From the NCBI GenBank assembly GCA_019509785.1, contig JAEKLQ010000047.1, positions 1 to 64,000 of the forward strand: a DNA stretch of 64,000 nt. The letters run 5' to 3'. How positions within the stretch are numbered: the stretch's first letter is position 1; each line of letters begins with the position of its first letter. The notes under the pieces are model-generated. The model worked only from the letters and a program-made list of their open reading frames with translations, ran no database searches and was not told the DNA's origin. Both the position numbers and the translations under genes were made by a program. This document shows positions 18,202 through 27,029 of the stretch, piece by piece. Origin of the DNA: Fibrobacterota bacterium. GTDB lineage: Bacteria; Fibrobacterota; Fibrobacteria; UBA11236.

Positions 18202-19155
18202 ATGGCAAACCGCATCGGCATCCATGGGCTCGGTCTCGCCTTCGCATTGGCCGCCTTCAACGGCGCGCGGGCCCAGGCTCCCGCCATCTACGAGGAATTC
18301 AACGGCTGGTCCGGTACGACGTCTCCGGACGGGATCTGGCGCCGTAACGGGGATTGGACCGCGACCGGCGGCAACCTGTTCACCCTGGACGATGCCACTT
18401 TCTCCCCGACTTACGCAGGGAAACCGGGAGGTTACCTCACCCTTACGGTGAGGGCCGGCAAGCTCCAGGGCGGGGAAGTCCAGACCCTGGGCGGGGGCGA
18501 TGGCATCGGCTTCAAGTGCAATTACGGGTACTACGAAACGCGCATGAAGCTGCCCAACATCCCGGGGATCTGCGCCTCCTTCTTTCGCATCGGGAAGGAG
18601 TACGACGGCAATCCGGAAATCGACATCGAGTTCCTGACCCCCGATTTCGCGAACACCCCGGGCAAAGGCAAGGTCCGGTGCATGTTGCATCCCGGCGATG
18701 GCGGGCCGCAGAACCTGCCCTTCAATCCCTCCGAGGATTTCCATCGGTACGGCTTCCTCTTCACTCCGAACAGGGTGCAATGGACCGCCGACGGCAAGGT
18801 GATCCAGACCTTGGACAACGTGGCCCTGGGAGGCGACGGCATCATCATGATGAACGCGTGGACGGGCAATGCCAATTGGGGCGGGGGACCGCCGGCCCAG
18901 GACGTGCAGGCGATCTACGATTGGGTGAAGTATTGGCCGGACGCCACGGCCATACCCGCCGATGCCGCGCCGGTGCGGCCCACTATCCAGGCCGCACGCG
19001 GCACATCGAGTGCTTTTCTGATCTTCCCGTTAGCGATGGAGGGAATGTACGGTATCGCCGCCCATGGCAAGGGGAAAGGAACAGGGATTTTCGGGCTCAC
19101 CGGCCGCCGCTTGGGCGATGACGCATCACTCGCGCGGCGACCGCATGGGAATTGA
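18202..19155 (+). CDS. Secreted glycoside hydrolase family 16 (beta-glucanase-like)
   Basis: A 317-residue exported enzyme with a signal peptide (about residues 1-25) and a GH16 domain. The retaining catalytic motif is intact: E139-I-D141-I-E143 in NPEIDIEFL, nucleophile E139 and acid/base E143. YGYYETRMKLP and the downstream WTADGKVIQ segment are also typical of the fold. It should cleave mixed-linkage or beta-1,3-glucans, or another GH16 substrate. The last 50 residues (GIFGLTGRRLG) resemble a degenerate sorting-type tail. The ATG at 18202 has GGAGG 5 nt upstream; a GTG 6 nt earlier overlaps that site. Confidence 0.92.
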   Translation: MANRIGIHGLGLAFALAAFNGARAQAPAIYEEFNGWSGTTSPDGIWRRNGDWTATGGNLFTLDDATFSPTYAGKPGGYLTLTVRAGKLQGGEVQTLGGGDGIGFKCNYGYYETRMKLPNIPGICASFFRIGKEYDGNPEIDIEFLTPDFANTPGKGKVRCMLHPGDGGPQNLPFNPSEDFHRYGFLFTPNRVQWTADGKVIQTLDNVALGGDGIIMMNAWTGNANWGGGPPAQDVQAIYDWVKYWPDATAIPADAAPVRPTIQAARGTSSAFLIFPLAMEGMYGIAAHGKGKGTGIFGLTGRRLGDDASLARRPHGN

Positions 19156-19174
19156 GCCTCCCCCGGAAATCGCA

Positions 19175-20551
19175 ATGAAGTTGTTCCGAGGGGTCGCGCT
19201 TTCGCTCGCCCTCTGGCTTCCCTCGCAGGCCGACCTGCGCGACTCCGTGTCCCAATTCGGGATTACCTGGGTCTTCGATAAGCCGCATGAGACCGGGCAG
19301 TTCGCCAACGGCGATTGGTGGGTGGTGGGCCCGGTAACGGCGGTATCGGTTTTGCCCGCGCCGGCCGGGGGCCGCAACGGATCCATGCTCAACCCGGAAG
19401 TGGGCTCCCAGGCGTATGATTCCCGGGGCGGCGCCTACGATGCCGCCCGGCAGGCTGGGTTCCCGCTCCAGCTCCAACCGATCCAATCCCTGGTCTCTTC
19501 GGTCAGCCATGATACTTCCACCTGCTCCCAGGGAGGCCTCCCCGGTTATCCCACCTATAACGGCGACTGCCAACGCGGTCCCGTGCGCACCCAGGCGGTA
19601 TTGACCGTGCTGGCCTCGCCTCCGCCTCCCGGAACCTTCCGGCCCCCGTATGCGGGAACGGCCTACAAACCGCTCTTCACGGCATCCCGCATCTGCTGGG
19701 GCCTTTTGCCCAAGCTGCCCGTCCCCGCCACCGCCCCTGCGGCGGAAGCGGTCCTACGCCATGTGGAGCGCCCATGGATCGATCATCTGGATTCCTGGGA
19801 GCTCCAGTATTCCTGCGCGACCGGGAACATGTTCTGCTATGGGAGGGAAATCGCCGACATCGTCTCCGAGGTCTCGCAATACGTGCTTTTGGGAACCCCT
19901 TCGCAACAGGCATTGGCCATCCGGCTGATCCAACTCGGGATAGACGACTTCGGCGTGGTCCGCGCGGGCGGTTCCTGGCCCGCGGATGGCGGCCACATGA
20001 GCGGCCGCAAATGGCCCGTGTTGTTCGCCGGCCTGATGCTGGATGATCCGGCCATGAAGAAGCCGGGCTCCTTCGGTGGTGAAGATGGGCAGACCTATTA
20101 CGGGGCACAGGGGAAAGCCCTGTGGGGCAAGATATGCCAGTATGGCTACCAGTATTTCCAGAACGGTTGTACGGGAAACGGATCCAAGGATTGCCGGGAT
20201 CCCCAGGCGCTGGTGGATGGTTGCGACGATTATCGGATTTGCTGTACCTCCCATACCTGGGTGGGGCAGGCCCTGGCCGCGCATATCCTGCGGGCCGAGG
20301 ACGATTGGGATCATCCCGCTTTCTTCGACTACGTGGATCGCTGGGTGGCCGAAGGCGGCGACAAGGGCGGGGACTTCGTCGGGAGCATGTGGGATGCGTA
20401 TCGGAACAAGCTTCCCGCGCCGGGAACCTGCGCGGCATCTTCGGTCTTGCGGTCGGGCAAGATGCCTACGCGGAGACATGCGGCGAATCCGGCTTTACGC
20501 GGGCATTCCTGCGATGGCCGGGCGGTCCTAAAAACCGGGACCCGTCCGTGA
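19175..20551 (+). CDS. Secreted protein of unknown function, possibly an alpha-toroid polysaccharide enzyme
   Basis: A 458-residue exported protein. The signal peptide is at about residues 1-19. An N-terminal module carries ITWVFDKPHETGQFANGDWW and VVGPVTAVSV. A helical region follows with conserved-looking clusters PADGGHMSGRKWPVLFAGL and CTSHTWVGQALAAH and many cysteines. Helix-rich secreted proteins with this N-terminal signature occur near polysaccharide enzymes, but I cannot name a family or active site. The last 35 residues are basic and atypical and may reflect a late frameshift. The ATG at 19175 lies 19 nt after the GH16 stop, so the two may be co-expressed. Confidence 0.7.
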   Translation: MKLFRGVALSLALWLPSQADLRDSVSQFGITWVFDKPHETGQFANGDWWVVGPVTAVSVLPAPAGGRNGSMLNPEVGSQAYDSRGGAYDAARQAGFPLQLQPIQSLVSSVSHDTSTCSQGGLPGYPTYNGDCQRGPVRTQAVLTVLASPPPPGTFRPPYAGTAYKPLFTASRICWGLLPKLPVPATAPAAEAVLRHVERPWIDHLDSWELQYSCATGNMFCYGREIADIVSEVSQYVLLGTPSQQALAIRLIQLGIDDFGVVRAGGSWPADGGHMSGRKWPVLFAGLMLDDPAMKKPGSFGGEDGQTYYGAQGKALWGKICQYGYQYFQNGCTGNGSKDCRDPQALVDGCDDYRICCTSHTWVGQALAAHILRAEDDWDHPAFFDYVDRWVAEGGDKGGDFVGSMWDAYRNKLPAPGTCAASSVLRSGKMPTRRHAANPALRGHSCDGRAVLKTGTRP

Positions 20552-20809
20552 ATACGAGGGATATGGAATGGTAAGGCCGGGGGGAATGGTCAGGACGTAC
20601 GGGGCAACTTGAGGTTCCACTTCTCCCAACGCGCGGTTCGCGACCAAGATGCGCGCGAATGAGGTGTTGGGTAGGCTGATCGTAAAGGGAGGCTCGAATT
20701 CGACCAAGGCTCCCTGGGCCCCCGTCAACAGGAGGCAAATGAGGGCCAACAGAACCGGATAGCTTCTCCCGCCCAGACCGTGACTGACTCCCTGCCTGAT
20801 CTGCATCAT
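20528..20809 (-). CDS. Small secreted protein (93 aa), unknown
   Basis: The ATG at 20809 is preceded by GGAGGA with ideal spacing. The peptide has a basic start, a strong hydrophobic core (YPVLLALICLLLTGAQGA) and a mature part of about 55 residues rich in Pro, Val and aromatics. It looks like a small exported or periplasmic protein; no family is recognised. It is convergent with the preceding secreted-protein gene and overlaps its last 24 bp. The longer in-frame extension upstream to 21085 crosses the divergent gene and is rejected. Confidence 0.6.
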   Translation of the reverse strand: MMQIRQGVSHGLGGRSYPVLLALICLLLTGAQGALVEFEPPFTISLPNTSFARILVANRALGEVEPQVAPYVLTIPPGLTIPYPSYSRTGPGF

Positions 20810-20984
20810 GGCTCCTCCGAAATGGAAAACGCGGCGTCTTCCAGAATAGAATAAATCCACGAATGCCGGCCGCCGGAATCCTCGCGTTGCCCTTCCTCCG
20901 GAGTCATGGAATGATTGATGGGGATGGGAATTCGATTTAACTTTTCGCGTGATCATGAGCCAATCCAAATCCAAAGAGGGCGGC

Positions 20985-21635
20985 ATGGCGCAAGAAGGGA
21001 CTTCGCAGAATTGGTGGCAGACCTTGCCCGGCGTGATCACCGCCACCGGCAGCCTGCTCACGGCGATCACCGCCCTGGTCGTCACCCTGCATCAGACGGG
21101 CGTTCTAGGCAAGCGTGACGGGGTCGAAAAAAAGGAAACGATTGCGCAGGATCACGCGGCCGGGAGCGCTGCGGAAGGCACCCAACCGAATACCGGCGAG
21201 GACCGGCTAAAGAACCCCATCGTTCCGCAGACCGGGACGAATGGCGGTGCGGCGACTACGGCGCCGGCCTCCCCGCCCTCCAGCTCCGGATATGACCCGC
21301 AGACGGTGCTCAGCGCGCTCAAGGCCGCCAACATCGGCGTCAGCGTGGGGGAAAAGCAACTCCTCGACTGGCTCGCCGCCGATGACCGCACCTATCGCCG
21401 CATCGCCGACATCTCGCTCGATATTCTCGGCGACAAGCGGATGAATGGCCTGGCTCCCGATATCGACGTAATCAAGTTCCACTATCTCGAATTGCTGCAT
21501 CGCGACGGTAACGGAGTCCTGCCTCTCGGCGAGCACGTGAACAGACCTCTACTCAAGCAGGCCATCCTGATGGCGTCGAATGAAAAGAACGGCGGCAACC
21601 TGCAACGCTTCGAGCGCGCGTTGGCGAAACGTTAA
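20985..21635 (+). CDS. Membrane-anchored protein of unknown function
   Basis: About 216 residues: a short N-terminus, one TM segment (GVITATGSLLTAITALVVTL), a polar Gly/Ala/Pro/Thr linker, then a folded-looking C-terminal domain of about 110 residues (GVSVGEKQLLDWLAADDRTY, DVIKFHYLELLHRDGNG). No family recognised. The ATG at 20985 has AGAGGG just upstream; an earlier ATG at 20955 lacks a ribosome-binding site. It stands alone, convergent with the ABC permease gene, and the two stop codons overlap. The C-terminal domain probably faces the periplasm if the N-terminus is inside; this is inferred. Confidence 0.65.
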   Translation: MAQEGTSQNWWQTLPGVITATGSLLTAITALVVTLHQTGVLGKRDGVEKKETIAQDHAAGSAAEGTQPNTGEDRLKNPIVPQTGTNGGAATTAPASPPSSSGYDPQTVLSALKAANIGVSVGEKQLLDWLAADDRTYRRIADISLDILGDKRMNGLAPDIDVIKFHYLELLHRDGNGVLPLGEHVNRPLLKQAILMASNEKNGGNLQRFERALAKR

Positions 21636-22342
21636 GGTTTTCGATAGCCCCTTAGTTTATCGAACCCCTTCCGGCTCCCGATCAGAAGGAGCGCAATCCA
21701 AATTCCCGAGGCTAGCGTCGCGGTCGCGACCCGGCCACCCGGCAGCGGGAAGAATGCCCCCTGGAGCAGGAGCAGCGGTCCCTGCATGGGATGGGCGATG
21801 AGCCAGCCACCCGAAGCGAAACCGAAGAAGGGCAATAGCGGGGGCACCAAAAGCAGCAGGGACGCCAGCAGCCGCGTGATCACCGCCCGCCCCTTCGGCG
21901 CATAGGCCACCACCAGGAAGGCGGCCAGGGAAAGGATCGCCGTTTCCCCGCAAACCCCCAGCATCAGCGAGCTCCAAGAAGCGATCTGTTTGCCCGCCAC
22001 GAGGGCGATAAGCGGATTTTGGATCGCCGCCAGGAGCCCGAGGGAGGCGCAGCGGGCCGCAAGGAATTCATGGGGCCTCAATGGGGTCAGATCAAGGGCC
22101 GAAAGTACCCCGGCCTCCCGCTCGCTCGCGGTTTGGCGCAGCCCCAAGGAAAAGGCCAGCAGGAAAGCGTTGAGGAAGATGAAGGCGGGGGAGAGGATGT
22201 ATTCCGACGCCCCATGGGTGGAACGCAAGGCGATGCCCCATACGGCGAGGGCCGCCAGAGCGGTCCATACGTAACGCGCGCGATACTGGACCAGAAGGTC
22301 GCGGCCCAGCGCCGCGGAAACGCGTCCCGGCATGCCTTTCAT
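21632..22342 (-). CDS. CcmB-like ABC permease
   Basis: A 236-residue integral membrane protein with about six TM helices. The layout and motif (LGRDLLVQYRARYVW; LSALDLTPLRPHEFLAARC) resemble CcmB, the permease of the cytochrome c maturation exporter. It starts at 22342 with GAAGGAG upstream, and its ATG overlaps the ATPase stop (ATGA). No ccmC, ccmE or ccmF lies nearby, so a haem role is uncertain. It could be another ABC-2 type permease. Its partner ATPase is unusually degenerate. Confidence 0.7.
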   Translation of the reverse strand: MKGMPGRVSAALGRDLLVQYRARYVWTALAALAVWGIALRSTHGASEYILSPAFIFLNAFLLAFSLGLRQTASEREAGVLSALDLTPLRPHEFLAARCASLGLLAAIQNPLIALVAGKQIASWSSLMLGVCGETAILSLAAFLVVAYAPKGRAVITRLLASLLLLVPPLLPFFGFASGGWLIAHPMQGPLLLLQGAFFPLPGGRVATATLASGIWIALLLIGSRKGFDKLRGYRKP

Positions 22343-22974
22343 GATCCGGCTCCTTCGTTGCCCAGCCGTATGGCCCGGCCGCACAACCCGGCCGCCCAGG
22401 CCCCGTCGCGGGCCGCCAGCACCGTGGCCAGGCCTTCCGCCTTCCGGCCGCGCAGGGCCTCGCCCAGGCGATCGGAGGCGGTAGGGGAAAGCCCCTCCGG
22501 CGGGGTATCCAAGTATAGGAAGGCGGGACGGTGGAGTTGCGCGCGCGCCAAGGCGATCAAGAAACGATCATCGGATTCCAAGGCGGAGGCGCGCTTGCGC
22601 GCGATGCCGGCCAACCCCATCCGCTCCAGGGCCGCGCCCGCGGCGGCCGGCTTTCCTTCCCGGTATAGGCGCGCGTGGCTTTCCAGGTTTTCCCGGGCCG
22701 TCAATTGCGGCGTCAGCCCGACGGGATCCAGGACCGCGCCGGTCAGTTCGAAGAATTCCCGGCTCCAATCCCCCAGCTCCTTTCCCTGGAAAAGCACGTG
22801 CCCGGAATAGCGGCGGATTGCCCCGGACAGGATGCGCAGCAGGATCGACTTGCCGGAATCCGCCGGGCCCGTCAATGCCAAGGCTTCACCCGCCGCTACG
22901 GAAAAGGATAGGCCCGTGAAAAGGATCCTGCGGGGATTTTTTTCCGGCCAGGCGAGTTCGCGGACTTCCAACAT
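22339..22974 (-). CDS. CcmA-like ABC ATPase with degenerate catalytic motifs
   Basis: A 211-residue ABC-type nucleotide-binding domain resembling CcmA at its N-terminus (MLEVRELAW, GLSFSVAAGEALALTGP). Walker A is kept (G36-PADSGK-S43). The Q-loop Gln is replaced (VLDPVGL), the LSGGQ signature reads ALESDD, the Walker B aspartate D156 is followed by T157 instead of the catalytic Glu, and the H-loop His is Arg (AARDGAW). ATP may be bound but hydrolysis is doubtful. The ATG at 22974 has no clear ribosome-binding site; earlier in-frame starts give non-homologous sequence. It is coupled to the permease. Confidence 0.75.
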   Translation of the reverse strand: MLEVRELAWPEKNPRRILFTGLSFSVAAGEALALTGPADSGKSILLRILSGAIRRYSGHVLFQGKELGDWSREFFELTGAVLDPVGLTPQLTARENLESHARLYREGKPAAAGAALERMGLAGIARKRASALESDDRFLIALARAQLHRPAFLYLDTPPEGLSPTASDRLGEALRGRKAEGLATVLAARDGAWAAGLCGRAIRLGNEGAGS

Positions 22975-23123
22975 GGGTCGGAAAAGTATTAATTGCCGGA
23001 TCAACGCGCGATTGGAAATGCGCGCGGTACGGCCCGTCGCTCCATTGACCGTTCCTTGTCGGTTTGGCATTTTTTGGATTCTACCTTCACCCTTTAACCC
23101 AAACGTATCAGAGGTCGGGTTCG

Positions 23124-24272
23124 ATGATCCAGGACGCCTTCACGCAGTCTGACTATGCGATCAACATCACGGACCCGAAGGGGATCCTGCTGAAGGTCAA
23201 TGACGCGTATTTGCGCCTGTATAAGGTCAGCGACGAATCGCAAATCCTGGGACAAACACAGAGGCTAATCCGCTCTCCCTTCACCCCGGACTCGGTGTAC
23301 AAGGAGATGTGGAGCACCATCTCGGCAGGCAAGGTTTGGCGGGGCGAAATGGGGAATCGCGCCTTGGACGGATCGGACGTTTTCATCCACCTCACCATTT
23401 CGCCCATCCGTAGGGACGGCGAAATCGTCGGGTACATGGGTTTCTCCATGGACCGGGCGCAGCAAGTGGTCTTGGAGCGGCAATTGTTCCATGCCAATAA
23501 GTTGGTGGCGCTGGGAACCTTGGGAGCCGGACTGGCCCATGAATTGAACAACCCCTTGGCGAGCATCCTTTTAGATGCGGAATATTTGCGCGAGGCGGTT
23601 AACAAGATTCCCGATCCCGCCGATCGCCAGGCCGCGTTGGATGCATCCGATTCGGTGATCCGCGGAAGCGAACGCATCCGAAGGGTGCTGGAGCATTTGC
23701 TGAAATATTCCAAGAAGGACGAGTCCGCCGCGCCATCCGAAATCGATTTGGCCTCCCTGCTCGAAGAGAGCCTTCTCTTCGTGGAGCGTCAGTTGAAAAG
23801 CCGCGGCATAGACATCCAGGTCGAGTCGGCCCAAGGCATCCTGATTTCCGGGAACCGGACGCAGTTGGAATCCGTCCTCCACAACCTGATCGCCAATTCC
23901 CGCGATGCCTTCAACAACGTCAACGTCGTCGCCAAGCTGATCCGGTTTTCCGCTTTCTTCCGGGCCGAAGACAATATGGCCGTGATCGACTATCGGGACA
24001 ATGCCGGCGGGATAGCCTCGGACGTGATGTCCCGCATCTTCGAGCCCTTCTTTACGACCAAGGGGGGAGAGGGGACCGGACTGGGGCTTTCCATCAGCAG
24101 CCAGGTGGTGGCCCAACATGGGGGAACGATTTCCTGCGAGTCGCAGGCGGGGGAGACCCGGTTCCGGATCCTACTGCCCGCCAAACTGGATCCCAACAAA
24201 GCCGCTCAGGCTTCCCGGCCGAAGCCTAAAGCCGCCCACGAGGCTTCCAGCGTTTTCGTCAAGGCTCCCTAG
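23124..24272 (+). CDS. PAS-domain sensor histidine kinase (soluble)
   Basis: A 382-residue kinase with no TM segment. An N-terminal PAS domain (about 8-110, ITDPKGILLKVNDAYLRLYK) is followed by a HisKA helix with H139 (GLAHELNNPLASI) and a HATPase domain (N box NLIANSRDAF, G1 YRDNAGGI, G2 GEGTGLGLSIS). The C-terminus is a Lys/Ala/Pro tail. It should sense a cytosolic signal or redox cofactor; no ligand residues can be named. The ATG at 23124 has GAGGT upstream. No response regulator is adjacent. Its end overlaps the convergent permease gene by 14 bp. Confidence 0.88.
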   Translation: MIQDAFTQSDYAINITDPKGILLKVNDAYLRLYKVSDESQILGQTQRLIRSPFTPDSVYKEMWSTISAGKVWRGEMGNRALDGSDVFIHLTISPIRRDGEIVGYMGFSMDRAQQVVLERQLFHANKLVALGTLGAGLAHELNNPLASILLDAEYLREAVNKIPDPADRQAALDASDSVIRGSERIRRVLEHLLKYSKKDESAAPSEIDLASLLEESLLFVERQLKSRGIDIQVESAQGILISGNRTQLESVLHNLIANSRDAFNNVNVVAKLIRFSAFFRAEDNMAVIDYRDNAGGIASDVMSRIFEPFFTTKGGEGTGLGLSISSQVVAQHGGTISCESQAGETRFRILLPAKLDPNKAAQASRPKPKAAHEASSVFVKAP

Positions 24273-25029
24273 GCTTGAATAAGCCCAGCAGGAAAAGCAC
24301 CGAAGCGATCGACACGGTGAGCGGCCCGGTGGGCTTGGCCCAGGCCAGCGAAAGGCCGTATCCGCCCACGGTGGAAACCACGGCCGTCGCGGACGCGATG
24401 GCGAACATCGTATTCAGGTTTTTCGCCCAGCGGCTGGCCACCGCCGCCGGAATGATGATCATGGATCCCATCAGCAGGACTCCCAGGTAGCGCAGGCCCA
24501 AAGATACGGTCAGCGAAAAGGTAAGCAGGTAAAGCAGGTTGATGCGGGGGACCTTGATTCCAGCCGTGTGGGCGATTTCCGGGGAAACCATGGAAAGCAC
24601 CAATCGGGACCGCATCGCGAAGACGAATACGATCACGATGATTTCGCCCGCGAGGCCTATCGCGAACTCGGAGCCGGAAAGCCTGCCGGGCGTGCCGAAG
24701 AGCACGTCCATCAATTCCTCTTTGGTGGCCAAAAGCGAACCCACCGCCAGGGCGCTGGAGAACATGATCCCAGTCACGGTTTCGGTTGCGATGCGCGACC
24801 GGGTTTCCATGATCCAGATGAGGATGGCGCCGATCATCAAGGCGGCCAGCGCGCCCCAGAAAGGCTGGATCCTGAAGGCGAGGGCGATGCCTATTCCAGG
24901 CAAGGCGAGATGGGAAAACGCGTCCCCGGCGAGCGTCATGCGGCGCATGGCGGCGAAGCAGCCCACCAGCCCGGCCGCCACGGCCATCCCGATCGCGAGG
25001 ATAAAGGTGCTAGTGGGAAGAGTGGTCAT
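24259..25029 (-). CDS. Metal (Zn/Mn-type) ABC transporter permease
   Basis: A 256-residue ABC-3 family permease with about eight TM helices (MRRMTLAGDAFSHLALPGIG; LGLRYLGVLLMGSMIIIPAA), like ZnuB/MntB. It moves zinc, manganese or iron ions inward together with the ATPase encoded just upstream (20-bp overlap). The periplasmic metal-binding protein is not in this window. Zinc versus manganese cannot be decided from sequence alone. I did not find a clear Zur or MntR box. Confidence 0.9.
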   Translation of the reverse strand: MTTLPTSTFILAIGMAVAAGLVGCFAAMRRMTLAGDAFSHLALPGIGIALAFRIQPFWGALAALMIGAILIWIMETRSRIATETVTGIMFSSALAVGSLLATKEELMDVLFGTPGRLSGSEFAIGLAGEIIVIVFVFAMRSRLVLSMVSPEIAHTAGIKVPRINLLYLLTFSLTVSLGLRYLGVLLMGSMIIIPAAVASRWAKNLNTMFAIASATAVVSTVGGYGLSLAWAKPTGPLTVSIASVLFLLGLFKPREP

Positions 25030-25711
25030 GGGAATGGAATTGGATGTCTTGGCCGTACACCTTGGTCAGGAATTCCGCGGCCAGCGACGATTTGGGGGCC
25101 CCGAACCAGGCTTCGCCGCGGGCGAGACACAGCACCTTGTCGGCGTAACGCCCGACCACGTTGAGCTCATGGGATATGAAGAGAACGGTGCAGCCCTGCT
25201 CGCGGATGCCTTGGATCAATTCGTAGAGCAAGGCCTGGCCGGGTTCATCGACCCCGGCCGCGGCTTCGTCGAGCATGAGTACGGTGGGATTGCGGATGAG
25301 GGCGCAAGCGACGAGAAGCCTTTGGAACTGGCCGCCCGAGAGCGTACCGATGGTAGTGTTGAGCAAGCCCGGATCCATGCCCACCTTCTCCAAGGCTTGG
25401 GGCAAATCCGTGCGCCCCGCTTCCGAGACCTTCGCCATGGAGGAGAGGAAATCGCGGCAGGTCACCGGTAAATTCCGTTCGATGTCCAACTTCTGGGGAA
25501 CGTACCCCAGCCGCGTTCCCGCCGGCCAGGTAATGGCGCCCCCATGGGGCAAGAGGCCGATGAGGGTTTTGAAGAGGACCGTTTTCCCGGCTCCGTTAGG
25601 CCCGAGAATGGCAAGGGTGGTCCCAGCCTCCACCTCGAAGCTCAGGTCCTCGATGATGGTCTTACGTCCGAACCGGATGGATAAATTGCGAACTTCGAGT
25701 GCTAATCCCAT
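25010..25711 (-). CDS. Metal (Zn/Mn-type) ABC transporter ATPase
   Basis: A 233-residue ZnuC/MntA-type ATPase with intact Walker A (GPNGAGKT), Q-loop (YVPQK), signature (TLSGGQFQR), Walker B (VLMLDEAAAGVD) and H-loop (FISHELN). The C-terminus ends in a His-rich string, HSHDHSSH, that could bind or sense the metal, as seen in some zinc transporters. It overlaps the permease start. The first gene of the unit starts at 25711 with AAGGG close upstream. The transporter probably recruits a binding protein encoded elsewhere. Confidence 0.9.
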   Translation of the reverse strand: MGLALEVRNLSIRFGRKTIIEDLSFEVEAGTTLAILGPNGAGKTVLFKTLIGLLPHGGAITWPAGTRLGYVPQKLDIERNLPVTCRDFLSSMAKVSEAGRTDLPQALEKVGMDPGLLNTTIGTLSGGQFQRLLVACALIRNPTVLMLDEAAAGVDEPGQALLYELIQGIREQGCTVLFISHELNVVGRYADKVLCLARGEAWFGAPKSSLAAEFLTKVYGQDIQFHSHDHSSH

Positions 25712-25932
25712 ATCCCTTGCCGATTCTTTCCCGGCAGGGTAAAGCTAGGTTCTTCCTTCCAACGCAACTACCCGCGGCCATGCTTCAGGGCATCTTGGAG
25801 GCAAGGATCTTCAACGCGGGGGGCGTTAACAAATGAATACGGATACCCAACCCCTATCAGGGATTCCCTCCCGCGCGAAACGGTTTTTCATAGGAGGATC
25901 AAAGGCCAATCCCTTCCGGCCAGGAGGAAAAC

Positions 25933-27015
25933 ATGTTTACGAAATCCGGCTCGGTTCCCGGGTGGATCCGGGATTTATCCGTATTTATCGTCTTCGTCAT
26001 GAGCGGTTGTATGGTGACCGATTATCATAAAAATTCGTCCAGCGGTTTCCGACAGTCGAACCTGGTTTCCGACACCGCGGGAATTCCGGCCAAGTCCCAG
26101 GATGCGGACCTCGCCAATGCTTGGGGTATCGCGGTGGGCGCCGGCGGGACTTTCTGGATAGCCGATAATCACTCCGGAAAATCCACCCTATACGATCGCA
26201 ATGGAAATACCCAAGGGACGCCGGTTTCCATACCGGGCGCCCATGATCCCGTTGGCGCGCCTACCGGCGTCGTTTACAATGCCACCCCGGATTTCCCGAT
26301 GCCGGACGGAAGCGGCAAGGCGCTTTTTATCTTCGCCGGGGAAGACGGATCCTTATCGGCCTGGAATTCCGGGGCCTCCGCGAAAATCGTCGCGACCCCC
26401 TCCGATTCCGGGACCGTCTATAAGGGCCTGGCCATGGCCGCCTCCGCCGGGAAAAACTTCCTCTACGTCGCCAACTTCAAGGGCCGCGCCGTGGACGTCT
26501 TCGACGCGGCCTTCCATCGGGATACGACCATGTCCTTCCGGGATTCCACCCTTCCCGCCGACTACGGCCCGTTCAATATCGCCGTGATAGGCAACGATCT
26601 TTTCGTCTCCTACGCGAAACTGAATCCTCCCGACAACGAAGACGATCAAGCCGGCCCGGGCAACGGTTTCATCAACGAATTCAAGACCGACGGAACCCTC
26701 GTCAGGCGCTTCGTCTCGGGAGGGGGCCTGAACTCCCCATGGGGGATGGTTTCCGTTCCGGGTACCTTCGGCCCCTTCAAGGACGGCATTTTCGTGGGCA
26801 ATTTCGGCGACGGATTCATCCACGTTTACGATACGCAGGGGAATTTGCTCGGCCAAGCGCAAGACTCGAGCGGCAATGCGATCTCGATCGAAGGATTATG
26901 GGGGCTATACTATTCATCGACCAGCGATTATGGCGGCGCCTCCAACCAGCTGTATTTCACGGCCGGCCCCGATGATGAAAACCATGGCGTCTTCGGGTAT
27001 TTGGCGCCGCGATGA
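25933..27015 (+). CDS. TIGR03118-family secreted protein
   Basis: A 360-residue protein. The N-terminus is hydrophobic with C26 in SGCMV, a near-lipobox. It matches TIGR03118 (NLVSDTAGIPAKSQDADLANAWGI, FWIADNHSGKSTLYD, LNSPWGMVSVP, DGFIHVYDTQGNLL), a beta-propeller-like family of unknown function often seen in exopolysaccharide or PEP-CTERM contexts. There is no PEP-CTERM tail here. The start ATG has a strong AGGAGG 5 nt upstream. It is a single-gene unit, convergent with the SGNH-like gene. Confidence 0.85.
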   Translation: MFTKSGSVPGWIRDLSVFIVFVMSGCMVTDYHKNSSSGFRQSNLVSDTAGIPAKSQDADLANAWGIAVGAGGTFWIADNHSGKSTLYDRNGNTQGTPVSIPGAHDPVGAPTGVVYNATPDFPMPDGSGKALFIFAGEDGSLSAWNSGASAKIVATPSDSGTVYKGLAMAASAGKNFLYVANFKGRAVDVFDAAFHRDTTMSFRDSTLPADYGPFNIAVIGNDLFVSYAKLNPPDNEDDQAGPGNGFINEFKTDGTLVRRFVSGGGLNSPWGMVSVPGTFGPFKDGIFVGNFGDGFIHVYDTQGNLLGQAQDSSGNAISIEGLWGLYYSSTSDYGGASNQLYFTAGPDDENHGVFGYLAPR

Positions 27016-27029
27016 ATGACCGGCGGGGG

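Noticed and set aside
24539-25471. 310-codon plus-strand frame
   Set aside because: Antisense to two well-defined metal ABC transporter genes.
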